This document shows, piece after piece, positions 6,159-14,225 of a DNA stretch of 20,000 nucleotides. Position 1 is the stretch's first letter. Each line of letters begins with the position of its first letter. The stretch is from the NCBI GenBank assembly GCA_963575745.1, contig CAUYUJ010002712.1:1-20000 (forward strand). The letters run 5' to 3'. The DNA is from Prorocentrum cordatum. Its lineage: Eukaryota > Sar > Dinophyceae > Prorocentrales > Prorocentraceae. Under the pieces are notes generated by a model. That model made no database searches. It was given only the letters and a program-made list of their open reading frames with translations, and was not told the DNA's origin. The position numbers were made by a program, and so were the translations under genes.

Positions 6159-7917
6159 GGCTGAGCACAGCACAGCTCTCCTGAACATGATGCCGCCCGG
6201 CACGCCAACGAGTCAGCAGGGAAACTTGCTTGGCACACCAAGCCACCATCGGGCTGATGTGCCTGACGACTACCGTGCAAGAGTGGCGGCCGCTGTGCAG
6301 CAGGTGCAGAGCCATAATCTGCCTCACCCAAGTGGGCAGAGGTGGAGGCCGGCCTGGTCCTGGGAACCTGAGGGTCCCAACCCAAGGGATCCTGCTCGGC
6401 AACGAGCCTTCATCCCGGCGTTCAATGCCCATCCGAGCATGTCTCAGGGCCAGAGGCCACCACCAGCGCAGATGAACCCGCCATTATACCCTGATGGGTC
6501 AAGGGTTCCGAACAAATTTGTTCGTGAATTGGCGGATCAGATGCATAACCTCACTAATGTGCGCTGCAGTGACCATTCCATGTACCCGCACATGGCCTTC
6601 ATGCCTTCACCGACATCACCAGAGGTGGTTGTCCAGCCCACTGCCCATTCAATATCGTCTGGCAGTAGGGGCGTGCCTGACTACATCAGGCAGACTTACC
6701 ACACTCAGCAGGCATGCTTCAGGAGAAGGCAGGCTGTGCAAAGTGTACGGGATCAGTCACGTGCAGCTGCACTTGATGTGGTGAGAAACAGGGGCTCACC
6801 TTTGCGAGGAAACTCGCCCGCTGTGACTCTTACCACCCCCATGCCAAATGCCGGAGTGCCGGAGGTGCTGGATCCAACGGGGACTCCCCCAGCAGCCTTC
6901 ATGCCCTCCGAGACGGTATTGGAGAGACAGCGGCGGGTATATCCCAGGGCAGCAGACGTTGAGGTTTTCACTGGGATGGAAGATACCTGTGCGGTATGCC
7001 TCGAAGAATTTCAGCCCAGAGAGAGTGTTTACCGTTTGAGGTGTAATCACTTGTTCCATGAGGGGTGCTGGAATTCAAATGTGGTGGGCCATGTCACAAA
7101 TCAGCGTGAGGGAGATCCTCAGCAGCCACCATGTGCTATCTGCCGAGCACCTGGCATCATAGCGTCATCATTTCCGTGGACCGGCTCCTTCATTCAGACT
7201 CCTGAGCAAGCAGCGAGGGAGCTGCGGGAGTTGAGGAGCATGGTGGAGGAGATGACGGCCAGGATGCAAGATATGCAGACAGCTCAGCCCCAACAGCAGG
7301 GAAACCTGCCAGTGGAGGTAAGGCCGCCGATGGAGACGGGATATTTTGATCAGCTTATCCCGATGACGGCGCTTCAGCAGGGAAACCTGCCTAATACTCC
7401 TCAGATGTCTCCCCAGAGTGGAGGCGGGGCTGAGATGGCACTGGACCCTGACCAGCTGCGTGAGTTGCGTGTTCGACATTTCCAGAATCAGATGGATAAT
7501 GCGCACACAACATTTATGCTGGATGCCGACAATCCTGAAACTGATAGTCCGTCGCTTGACATATCAGACTCCTCAGTGGCAACAGCAGCAACGGCAGCCA
7601 GGGCCGTCAACATCACAGCGACGAACGAGGAGTTCGAGGAGTGGCTGCAATACCGGGATCATATCACGAATGAGGGGCTGCAGGACATTGCCCTTCACTC
7701 GTACCTGACGCTGACGAGGCGCACGACCCGCGAGCAGTATAAGAGCATACGTGATGAGTATGCCGAACTGGCGGGAGGAACGTGGCGACCACGCCCAGCA
7801 CGTGTCGTACTTCCAGTACATCGACCTGGCGCGCATGGCCGAAAGCAGGTCGCATGCCAGTGTCACGCGGGGCAACCCGCCAGGGAGTGCGACTGGGCTG
7901 CGGGGAAACCCGCCTAA
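6136..7917 (+). CDS. RING-H2 finger protein (putative E3 ubiquitin ligase)
   Basis: The product has a complete RING-H2 pattern encoded at 6988-7143: CX2C, 14 residues, CXHX2HX2C, 21 residues, CX2C. RING-H2 domains recruit E2 enzymes for ubiquitin transfer. A charged coiled-coil-like helix follows (about 7201-7284). The rest is Pro/Gln/Met-rich with hairpins at 6216, 6394, 6804, 7296 and 7377; 6394 is out of the usual codon phase. The ATG at 6136 is used here, but frame 1 is open and sensible from 6067, so the protein is probably joined to the upstream frame. The last roughly 45 codons overlap the protease frame and are likely a shadow after a +1 shift near 7760-7800. RING proteins are not a standard copia component. 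Confidence 0.8.
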   Translation: MERIAAARAEHSTALLNMMPPGTPTSQQGNLLGTPSHHRADVPDDYRARVAAAVQQVQSHNLPHPSGQRWRPAWSWEPEGPNPRDPARQRAFIPAFNAHPSMSQGQRPPPAQMNPPLYPDGSRVPNKFVRELADQMHNLTNVRCSDHSMYPHMAFMPSPTSPEVVVQPTAHSISSGSRGVPDYIRQTYHTQQACFRRRQAVQSVRDQSRAAALDVVRNRGSPLRGNSPAVTLTTPMPNAGVPEVLDPTGTPPAAFMPSETVLERQRRVYPRAADVEVFTGMEDTCAVCLEEFQPRESVYRLRCNHLFHEGCWNSNVVGHVTNQREGDPQQPPCAICRAPGIIASSFPWTGSFIQTPEQAARELRELRSMVEEMTARMQDMQTAQPQQQGNLPVEVRPPMETGYFDQLIPMTALQQGNLPNTPQMSPQSGGGAEMALDPDQLRELRVRHFQNQMDNAHTTFMLDADNPETDSPSLDISDSSVATAATAARAVNITATNEEFEEWLQYRDHITNEGLQDIALHSYLTLTRRTTREQYKSIRDEYAELAGGTWRPRPARVVLPVHRPGAHGRKQVACQCHAGQPARECDWAAGKPA

Positions 7918-8896
7918 CAGCACAGCCGACACTTCAGAAACGGTGCACATCAAGCAGCCGAGTAAGACGTTCTTGGATGATGGTGGAAATTCCATCCTCA
8001 TCGATGTCGGTTCGAAGATCAACATCATGGGCGAGAACACGAGCCGCAAGTTCGTCCAGGCTGCCGAGGCACATGGCCGTACTTGTACGTTCGAGCCCCG
8101 CTCTCGTTTGAATATCAACGGAGTGGGAGAAGGGTCGGCCCCAGCGGATACCGTAGGCACATTCAGTATTGCCTGCGAGTACCAGGGGTCGGCCCAACTC
8201 GATTCATACAAGACGAACATTGTGTCAGGCTGTGGCAAGGACCTGCCAGCCATCCTAGGCCTCGATAGCATGCAGGATAAACGCCCGATCATCGTGCTTG
8301 AACGAGGCCAGGAGAAGCTGATATTCCCTGGTAAGGGGCAGGTCAAAATGGAGCTCCCTGAGGGCTCCAAGATCATGCCAACGACGAAGTTGCCGTCAGG
8401 GCATCTGTCGATCAGGTGTGATTGTTTTGGAGCTGCGGGGCAAACCGCCTCGAGCTCAAGCAGCACGTCATTCCAGACAGTGCTGACAGGCGAGCCGACC
8501 CCGGCGCAGGAGCGCGAGCAACTGCAGGGAAACCTGCCTCAGGGGTTGATGGAGACGCTCGCCAAGGCCACTATGCGAGGCGACAGCATCGACGATCTTG
8601 AGACGTTCGATTGCTTTGTTGCCAGGACACTGGCCCAGCATGGTGGAAGTGTACCCATGGACGCTGTACAGTCCCGCCGGAAGATAGTGATGGGATACAC
8701 TAACCGTGAGCTGCAGACGGTCAGTGACGCTAGGTCCAAAGGCGTGCTGAAACAGCTGATGGATAATCCATCCATGCTGACAGCATTTGCGGAGCAATCC
8801 GCCTCTGAGGCCACGGCGCGCTGCAGTGCTGAGCTCCAGCATCTGAGGGAAGCCCAGATGCTGGCAGACATTGCAGGCACATCTTCTTTATCTTGA
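7754..8896 (+). CDS. Retrotransposon aspartic protease
   Basis: This would cut the element polyproteins. The active-site loop is ILIDVGSKINIMG, with the catalytic Asp codon at 8003. Val stands where retropepsins normally have Thr or Ser (D-T/S-G). The C-terminal part has the expected ILGLDSM followed by a hydrophobic strand, and LPSGHL as in dinoflagellate copia proteases. ATG 7754 is the first in frame, but fusion with the RING frame by a +1 shift near 7760-7800 is more likely. Hairpins at 7867, 7900 and 8524 are in the x-G-N-x-P phase. The tail (about 8540-8890) is helical and unrecognised. The frame ends in a single UGA (8894), after which the same frame is open for another 1.27 kb. Confidence 0.85.
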   Translation: MSMPNWREERGDHAQHVSYFQYIDLARMAESRSHASVTRGNPPGSATGLRGNPPNSTADTSETVHIKQPSKTFLDDGGNSILIDVGSKINIMGENTSRKFVQAAEAHGRTCTFEPRSRLNINGVGEGSAPADTVGTFSIACEYQGSAQLDSYKTNIVSGCGKDLPAILGLDSMQDKRPIIVLERGQEKLIFPGKGQVKMELPEGSKIMPTTKLPSGHLSIRCDCFGAAGQTASSSSSTSFQTVLTGEPTPAQEREQLQGNLPQGLMETLAKATMRGDSIDDLETFDCFVARTLAQHGGSVPMDAVQSRRKIVMGYTNRELQTVSDARSKGVLKQLMDNPSMLTAFAEQSASEATARCSAELQHLREAQMLADIAGTSSLS

Positions 8897-10171
8897 AGAT
8901 GGCAGGGCGACGTCGCCCCCTCGTCGTCTTGCCTGTTGGCCGAAAAGCCGGGGGGTAACAAGGACAGCGGGGTAACCTGCCTTAGTAAGAGGGCTTTTGT
9001 CATCGAGGATACGAGAGAGGCTTGCGCCGACCTCCGCACCCGAGGTTATATCTGTGATCGTATTTCCCACAATGAGCTTATGACAAGCGTGGGCACATAT
9101 TACCTGGGTGCGGTGATCAGTGGAGATTATACTCTCATATGGATTAGTACCCCGGGTGACTGGTACGTACGAACTCCAGGAAAGAAAGTGGCCCCGCATT
9201 GGTCACGCATCCAGAACCTGTTGATAAAAGCCAAGAAACTCCGTATGAAAATCATAATATTTGGTCCCCCAGGATATGTTTGGAAGTTATCTCCAGTACG
9301 TGATACCCTGGAAGATCTTAAGTTGTCAGTAGTACGGATGCGTTTGTGTCATTTCGGTATTCGGTTCAATATGCAAGACAGTACACCGAGTGGTACTTAT
9401 ATGCAGGTAGCGTCATCAATACCGATTAGCTCGAAGCTGTGGGCATGTACATGCAAACAGGCAATACCACAACATGTATTGGATTGGTACGGCCATACAG
9501 TACGGCATGCTGAATGGCGAGCTCAGACACGTACTACACTCATCCGTCATCTGAACGACAACATCCTGGGGAGCACCACCACGCACGGAAACGTGCCTAT
9601 ATATTTAAACACCTATACACGTACAGACCACAACATCCTCCACTACGTGACGACCAATAAGGGAGGACCGAAATGGTCTGAAGTTATCCGACGTGTAACA
9701 ATTAACCTGGATACCAACGCGGTTATTCAGGATATCTCAGTTACCGATCAACCAACAGGGTATGATTGGCATGCACCACTACCTGCAGGGGTTGCCAACA
9801 TCAGTACTCGGCTGTATTGGCAACCCGAAGAACCGGTCTTGCTCGGAAACGAGCCTATTCAATCACCACAGAAACCTCGACGTGTCATCATAGATGACTG
9901 TTCTCTCCCCCTCCCGACTCTGGCGATTGACGCATGTACCCACTCAACCACGACAATGGGCACACAGACCGGCGAACAAGATGAGCAAGTTCTACCCGCA
10001 GAATCGCGTATCAAGCAGAAGGAAAGGCTCAAAGCCGAAAAGGAAGCAGGCATCAAGCCTCGCCGCATTAAAAAGCACGTTGAAGACGGAAGCGATGATT
10101 GCGGCGACGATTTATCAGACTCGGACAGGATCTTATGGCAACCTGGAGTACTGACGTCCCTATTGAGCTGA
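8897..10171 (+). CDS. Copia polyprotein module with Rossmann-like fold (methyltransferase-like, part 1)
   Basis: This frame continues directly from the protease frame after one UGA, with no good ATG nearby, so readthrough or a lost sense codon is plausible. The segment from about 9090 (YTLIWISTPGDW, IIIFGPPGYVWKL, RMRLCHFGIRF) and the ending CTCKQAIPQHVLDWYGH match a module I know from dinoflagellate copia polyproteins. It has alternating strand and helix character like a class I methyltransferase, but no clear SAM-binding glycine loop, so the function is unknown. A charged tail (about 10010-10130) ends it. Hairpins: 9593 (HGNVP), 9841 (LGNEP), and the wobble-paired copy at 8967, which is out of phase. 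The coding frame changes to frame 1 near 10135-10155. Confidence 0.6.
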   Translation, partial: RWQGDVAPSSSCLLAEKPGGNKDSGVTCLSKRAFVIEDTREACADLRTRGYICDRISHNELMTSVGTYYLGAVISGDYTLIWISTPGDWYVRTPGKKVAPHWSRIQNLLIKAKKLRMKIIIFGPPGYVWKLSPVRDTLEDLKLSVVRMRLCHFGIRFNMQDSTPSGTYMQVASSIPISSKLWACTCKQAIPQHVLDWYGHTVRHAEWRAQTRTTLIRHLNDNILGSTTTHGNVPIYLNTYTRTDHNILHYVTTNKGGPKWSEVIRRVTINLDTNAVIQDISVTDQPTGYDWHAPLPAGVANISTRLYWQPEEPVLLGNEPIQSPQKPRRVIIDDCSLPLPTLAIDACTHSTTTMGTQTGEQDEQVLPAESRIKQKERLKAEKEAGIKPRRIKKHVEDGSDDCGDDLSDSDRILWQPGVLTSLLS

Positions 10172-13092
10172 TAAGCTCCGATGAGGACGATGACCTGTTC
10201 CTTACCCCCCCCACATCTATGCCCGACATACACGCTAACATATACAGCATAGTTGCTACACTATGCTATGGTCATAACAACTGCGTGGATATGTTGGAGC
10301 TTTGTGGCGGTGAGGGTGGTATCTCCGAGCTTGCCTTCTCAAGGGGACTCTCCTCAGGAGGCAACTTAGACAAGACTACATATGTCGATCTGGGAGACCC
10401 CTCGGTGCAGCGGGTTATAGATCATTACTTCGCTATATGCTACGTACGAGTTGCCATACTACAACCCAGTTGCCGCACCACAGGACCACAATCCTACTAC
10501 AACTACAAAGTCAACTACAACACTTGGGAACAGCACCACAGAGAAGATCTACCACACATAACTTATTGTGGTAAAATTGCTGTAACCCAAGATGACGCTC
10601 GGAGGTGGTTTATACGCGAACAACCTACAGGAACATGGGTGGATGATATTTCCCCATGGAAGAAACTTGCCAACCGACCACACATTACAACCGTACGCAT
10701 TGACCAATGTGCTACGGGACTCAAAGATACAGCTGGTGACTATAGTAAGAAGCCGACAAACATCACCAGCAACGACGAGACAATTCTTAAACCCTTTGAG
10801 CGACTCAAGTGCAACGGTCAGCATGTGCACGCACAACCGTGCAATAAAGAGCTTTCACTGGCACAAAAATATACTCGACGACTGCAGTCTGCCTTCGTGG
10901 AAGCCGTCTATCTGGCGAAAGCCATTGACACTACGCGCGGAAACGCGCCTATAAGTACCGCACATGCTTACCCTGCAGACCTTCCCGATCAAGCTGAACC
11001 AGGCGAAGGTATGAGACGCATCGGTGATCGTATCATCCCAAAGGTGGCCACTTGCCCGGCATGCATCGACAACGTCCGAAAGGACAGTCCTAGCCATAAC
11101 AGAGACCCTACACAGTGTAAATATCACGATTCCATCTCTGTATACTGGCCATGTCCGGCATGCCAGAGGGATCTTACGAGAAGCAAGGGTGTTAAGAACC
11201 ACCTCGATACCGAACCTGGTAAATGTCGTTTTGCTGAACCATTTAAACTTCCAGACGATCGCGACCCCGAAGGCAAAACCGTGCCAGCTTGGTGGAAACC
11301 CTTACTTAAACCGGGTGAGGGCCAAGCTTCAGCTTCAGGTGGCCGCCAAGGCGCACGCGCCAGGCCACCACGACCACGGTCCTTCGGTAACGTCGATCCG
11401 ACATCTGGTGCCAGCAGCTACGACGTGCTACGAGACGCCCCCGAGCGTGGAAACACGCCTTCTGCGTCCTCTAGCGAAACGCCACAGGTAGCGGCCCGTC
11501 GTGGCCGCCTACAAGGCGTACCACCACCTCCAGATGCAGTCAATACAGGGGACCAACTACGGAGAGCTACAAGGAACCCTCTTGCCTCTACCGGCTCTGG
11601 GGCTCCTCGACTACCCGACTGGACTAGATTCGACATCCAACACAGTCTACAGAGTCTTCGTAGTCACGAACCTCACGTCGTGAAACAGGAACTCCGAAAA
11701 CTACATCTGCGATGGTATCATGCGAAGGAACCAAAGATGAGGCGAATCCTCGACAAAGTGGGGCTTGATAGCGTTCGACTGAACATGATCAAGGAAGTTT
11801 GCGATACCTGTCGGGAATGCAGAGCATGGGAACGTCCAGGAAACTCAACACTACCCTCGGTGAGCCTTCCTGGCAACTGGCTTGACGAAGGTGAAATGGA
11901 CCTCATGTTCTACAAAAAGCGGACCACATTTCATATTATGGATCGCTGTATTCGCCTGGCAGCGGGCCTAGAAATTTCCGACAGAGAACGTGACACTACC
12001 ATTGACGCCTACCACTACTGTTGGATTGCCTATCACGGACCCTTCAAAGTCTTATACTCAGACGGAGAAGGCGCCCTGAATAACGATGCCGCTAAAACTA
12101 TGATGGCCAACAAGGGCACGGAACTTCGTATCCGAGCACCTGGCCAACACGCGACTTCAATTGAGTCACGGAACGGCATCCTCAGAGGCGCCCTCCACAT
12201 GATTGAGGAAGAACTGAATAGACACAACATCCCTGTTGTATTCACTAGAGTATGGGCGGAAGGCATATTCGTTACTAATGCTTTTACGTTTTATAACGGA
12301 GTATCGCCATACCAAGCACACACAGGACGTCAGCATTCCTTCCTTCCCGATCTCGACACCCTTGACTTTCCCAAGGGACCCGGGACTTCAGGACACGAAC
12401 GAGAACGTCGTGTACGGGAAGTCAGCCTAGAGGCTATAACTCAGGCCACTGCTGTGGCCAAGACAAATCGGGCTCTTAGGGCTAAAACGACTCCTGATGG
12501 TGCTCGCCTTTATTCTGCAGGGGATTTGGTCGATTACCACCGACCCACTGCCACCAAGGACGACCATGGAGGCTGGAATGGCCCCTTCCCGGTGATCCGT
12601 AATGTGCCCGAAAGAGGACATATTGTTGTCAAGGCAGGATCTCGTGAGGTAATTGTGATGTATCCTGATGCTCGACACACACTATACATTGAATGTCTCC
12701 TCACACGGGAACTTGGCATGGATAATATGGCCATGCAAACCGCCCTTACATATGTGGCACACCTCGGCGCAGGGAAACCTGCCAAAGTCTTCGGCTATAT
12801 CCCCGATTACAAGGGAAACCTCAATCTTTCAGACGACAGCAAGTTTCACCCCCGCGTACATCTAGCACTACAGTATCTCGTACGAAACTACTTCCGAGTA
12901 GAACATGTAGTGGCAGTTAGATTGGCCAAAAGTGTGTCAATCCTACCTGCAGTAAAATACGCCGCCGGGTCTACGCTGATCCACTATGACAACGATATCA
13001 GCCCGGCTTTCCACTACTACGAGTGTGTGGGCACCGGCCTAAACATTTCTCAGATCACTGGTAGCACTCATTCCAGACTCATTCAATGTTGA
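10135..13092 (+). CDS. Methyltransferase-like module plus DDE integrase
   Basis: ATG 10135 overlaps the end of the previous frame. An acidic start is followed by VDMLELCGGEGGIS (about 10282-10330), like motif I of C5-cytosine methyltransferases, and QPSC (about 10461), in the place of the catalytic PC motif. A DQC-G-KKPT-N block seen in dinoflagellate copia proteins comes next. Cytosine methyltransferases have been reported in dinoflagellate retrotransposons, but here the motifs are degenerate. A Cys/His-rich segment (about 11050-11230) may be a zinc finger. The integrase has an N-terminal H-H-C-C site (codons 11704, 11719, 11800, 11809) and the catalytic triad Asp 11899, Asp 12061, Glu 12163 (D-x53-D-x33-E). 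The GNRA hairpin at 12769 is out of phase, while 10935 and 11445 are in phase. Confidence 0.88.
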   Translation: MATWSTDVPIELISSDEDDDLFLTPPTSMPDIHANIYSIVATLCYGHNNCVDMLELCGGEGGISELAFSRGLSSGGNLDKTTYVDLGDPSVQRVIDHYFAICYVRVAILQPSCRTTGPQSYYNYKVNYNTWEQHHREDLPHITYCGKIAVTQDDARRWFIREQPTGTWVDDISPWKKLANRPHITTVRIDQCATGLKDTAGDYSKKPTNITSNDETILKPFERLKCNGQHVHAQPCNKELSLAQKYTRRLQSAFVEAVYLAKAIDTTRGNAPISTAHAYPADLPDQAEPGEGMRRIGDRIIPKVATCPACIDNVRKDSPSHNRDPTQCKYHDSISVYWPCPACQRDLTRSKGVKNHLDTEPGKCRFAEPFKLPDDRDPEGKTVPAWWKPLLKPGEGQASASGGRQGARARPPRPRSFGNVDPTSGASSYDVLRDAPERGNTPSASSSETPQVAARRGRLQGVPPPPDAVNTGDQLRRATRNPLASTGSGAPRLPDWTRFDIQHSLQSLRSHEPHVVKQELRKLHLRWYHAKEPKMRRILDKVGLDSVRLNMIKEVCDTCRECRAWERPGNSTLPSVSLPGNWLDEGEMDLMFYKKRTTFHIMDRCIRLAAGLEISDRERDTTIDAYHYCWIAYHGPFKVLYSDGEGALNNDAAKTMMANKGTELRIRAPGQHATSIESRNGILRGALHMIEEELNRHNIPVVFTRVWAEGIFVTNAFTFYNGVSPYQAHTGRQHSFLPDLDTLDFPKGPGTSGHERERRVREVSLEAITQATAVAKTNRALRAKTTPDGARLYSAGDLVDYHRPTATKDDHGGWNGPFPVIRNVPERGHIVVKAGSREVIVMYPDARHTLYIECLLTRELGMDNMAMQTALTYVAHLGAGKPAKVFGYIPDYKGNLNLSDDSKFHPRVHLALQYLVRNYFRVEHVVAVRLAKSVSILPAVKYAAGSTLIHYDNDISPAFHYYECVGTGLNISQITGSTHSRLIQC

Positions 13093-13328
13093 CTTCACGT
13101 GTCCCTTCCTTAGGATTTCACGACGACCTGGCTAAATATCAGCACTCAAGCAACACGTCTGGAGAACACGATTCGCCTGGAAACAAGCCTCCTCCAGACA
13201 CCCCGGGTGCTTCATCGCCGAGCGAAGGTCGTCTGTCGACAATCTATGAGGAAAATGAGGAACATAATATCGAAGCTATGATGCTGGAAGAGTGGTACGA
13301 CGAACTACGTATGGACCCACATGTTTAA
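13086..13328 (+). CDS. Small acidic ORF after the integrase
   Basis: ATG 13086 overlaps the integrase stop (ATGTTGA). The start (LGFHDDL) resembles the continuation of the integrase-RT linker in related elements, so this is probably polyprotein in a shifted frame rather than a free protein; the frame is closed upstream by a TAG at 13062, so the shift lies in 13065-13089. It carries a near-perfect GNRA hairpin at 13175 (PGNKP) and a strongly acidic end. Its stop codon sits in the loop of a 9-bp hairpin. Confidence 0.5.
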   Translation: MLTSRVPSLGFHDDLAKYQHSSNTSGEHDSPGNKPPPDTPGASSPSEGRLSTIYEENEEHNIEAMMLEEWYDELRMDPHV

Positions 13329-13342
13329 GTTTTCATGTGGGT
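13315..13342 (+). other. 9-bp hairpin around the ORF stop codon
   Basis: ACCCACATG (13315-13323) pairs perfectly with CATGTGGGT (13334-13342) across a 10-base loop that holds the TAA of the preceding ORF. It may mark the left edge of the nested insertion. Confidence 0.6.
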
Positions 13343-14062
13343 AACCTCCAAGATAGGCCAGAGGTTGGATGTAAGGGACTCTCGAGGAGCCTCACCAGGT
13401 TGCTCTCCGAGGCCCCCGACCACGGCCACAAGTTAGCTAGTACGCAAGTAGGTGATGAGAAGCTGCCCCTAGTGTTCTGTATGCTCTGCGGTAGCTACAC
13501 TCAAGAGAAAGTTCGTAATCTGGCAGTGAAATGTGATCCCAGGGAACACAGCGCAGGTGCCAGTGTGCTGAGCAGGCTCAAGCGCGGCCTTTATCCTCAG
13601 CGCAATGTTGCAGTTTCGTGTGCGGCTCCTGAACGACCTGGGTCAGGAGCGGCAGTGCGTGCCTTTGCGACCGCTTCGCGGGTGCACCTCATCCCTCCGA
13701 GCACGTCTCACTTGGAATGTTTGGCCCCTCTGAGGGCTAGGATTGCCGAGAGAGAAACGGGGGTGCGGGTGGTCCTTGGGAGCGGGGGGCGGGAAGGGCA
13801 ACATGAAGCTCTAGGTGTGCAGAGACCTGCACCTGGAGATGAAGTTTTTGATGCTTTGTTCGAGGCGGAGGAAGCAACCGCCCGTGAATTGTTTGAGGTC
13901 AGGGTGCCTGTTGCAACGCCAGAGGTTCCCGTGCAAGCCACCTCCGCTGCGTCTGACCCCCGTGCTGCGATGAGGAATGTGTCCGACTTGCTGCGAAGCG
14001 AGGAGGATGAGGCCCCTCTGATTCCGAACCGCCCTGATGGCTCGGAGTCGGGGTCAGACTAA
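13343..14062 (+). pseudogene. C-terminal fragment of a LINE-like ORF with a Cys motif
   Basis: About 240 codons are open to the TAA at 14060. The segment FCMLCGSYTQEK followed by LAVKC (about 13478-13540) and an Arg/Leu-rich stretch ending GLYPQ resembles a small Cys-rich domain I associate with the ends of dinoflagellate non-LTR ORFs. The tail is acidic (DLLRSEEDEAPL). There is no convincing start and nothing enzymatic is left, so I call it a 5'-truncated remnant. It could instead be a genuine extra domain of the host element. Confidence 0.5.
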
Positions 14063-14224
14063 CGCCTGGGGGACTGGCGAGTGGCCAAGGGACATCCTCC
14101 CTCTTTGGGAGATGAGTCCGCGGTCGCCTGCTGGTCCCTCGTCTGGCGTTAGGTTCAGAGTGGCTGTTTGGTCAGCCGCTTAGTAAAACTGGTCTGGCCG
14201 AAGGTGGCAAACAACACAAAAAAA
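14063..14224 (+). other. 3' UTR and A-rich tail of the nested insertion
   Basis: No coding potential. CTAACGCC (14059-14066) pairs with GGCGTTAG (14145-14152), closing a possible structured region. The stretch ends in an A-rich run at about 14209-14224 (CAAACAACACAAAAAA). Confidence 0.5.
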
Positions 14225-14225
14225 C

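Larger units (their letters stand above)
13324..14224 (+). mobile_element. Probable nested, 5'-truncated non-LTR retrotransposon
   Basis: This stretch sits between integrase and reverse transcriptase and differs in style from its neighbours: higher GC, no GNRA hairpins, and its own ORF end, 3' UTR and A-rich tail. The sequence ACATG occurs at 13319-13323 and again right after the A-rich tail at 14224-14228, a possible short target duplication. These signs fit a 5'-truncated LINE-like insertion. The exact left boundary is not certain. Confidence 0.5.

Noticed and set aside
14101-14114. 14-base match (CTCTTTGGGAGATG) to the start of the LTRs
   Set aside because: A 14-base match between two places in 20 kb is expected about once by chance, and the flanks do not match.
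14108-14152. GATGAGTCCG resembling a hammerhead ribozyme core
   Set aside because: The required GAAA and closing stem are not found at the right place.
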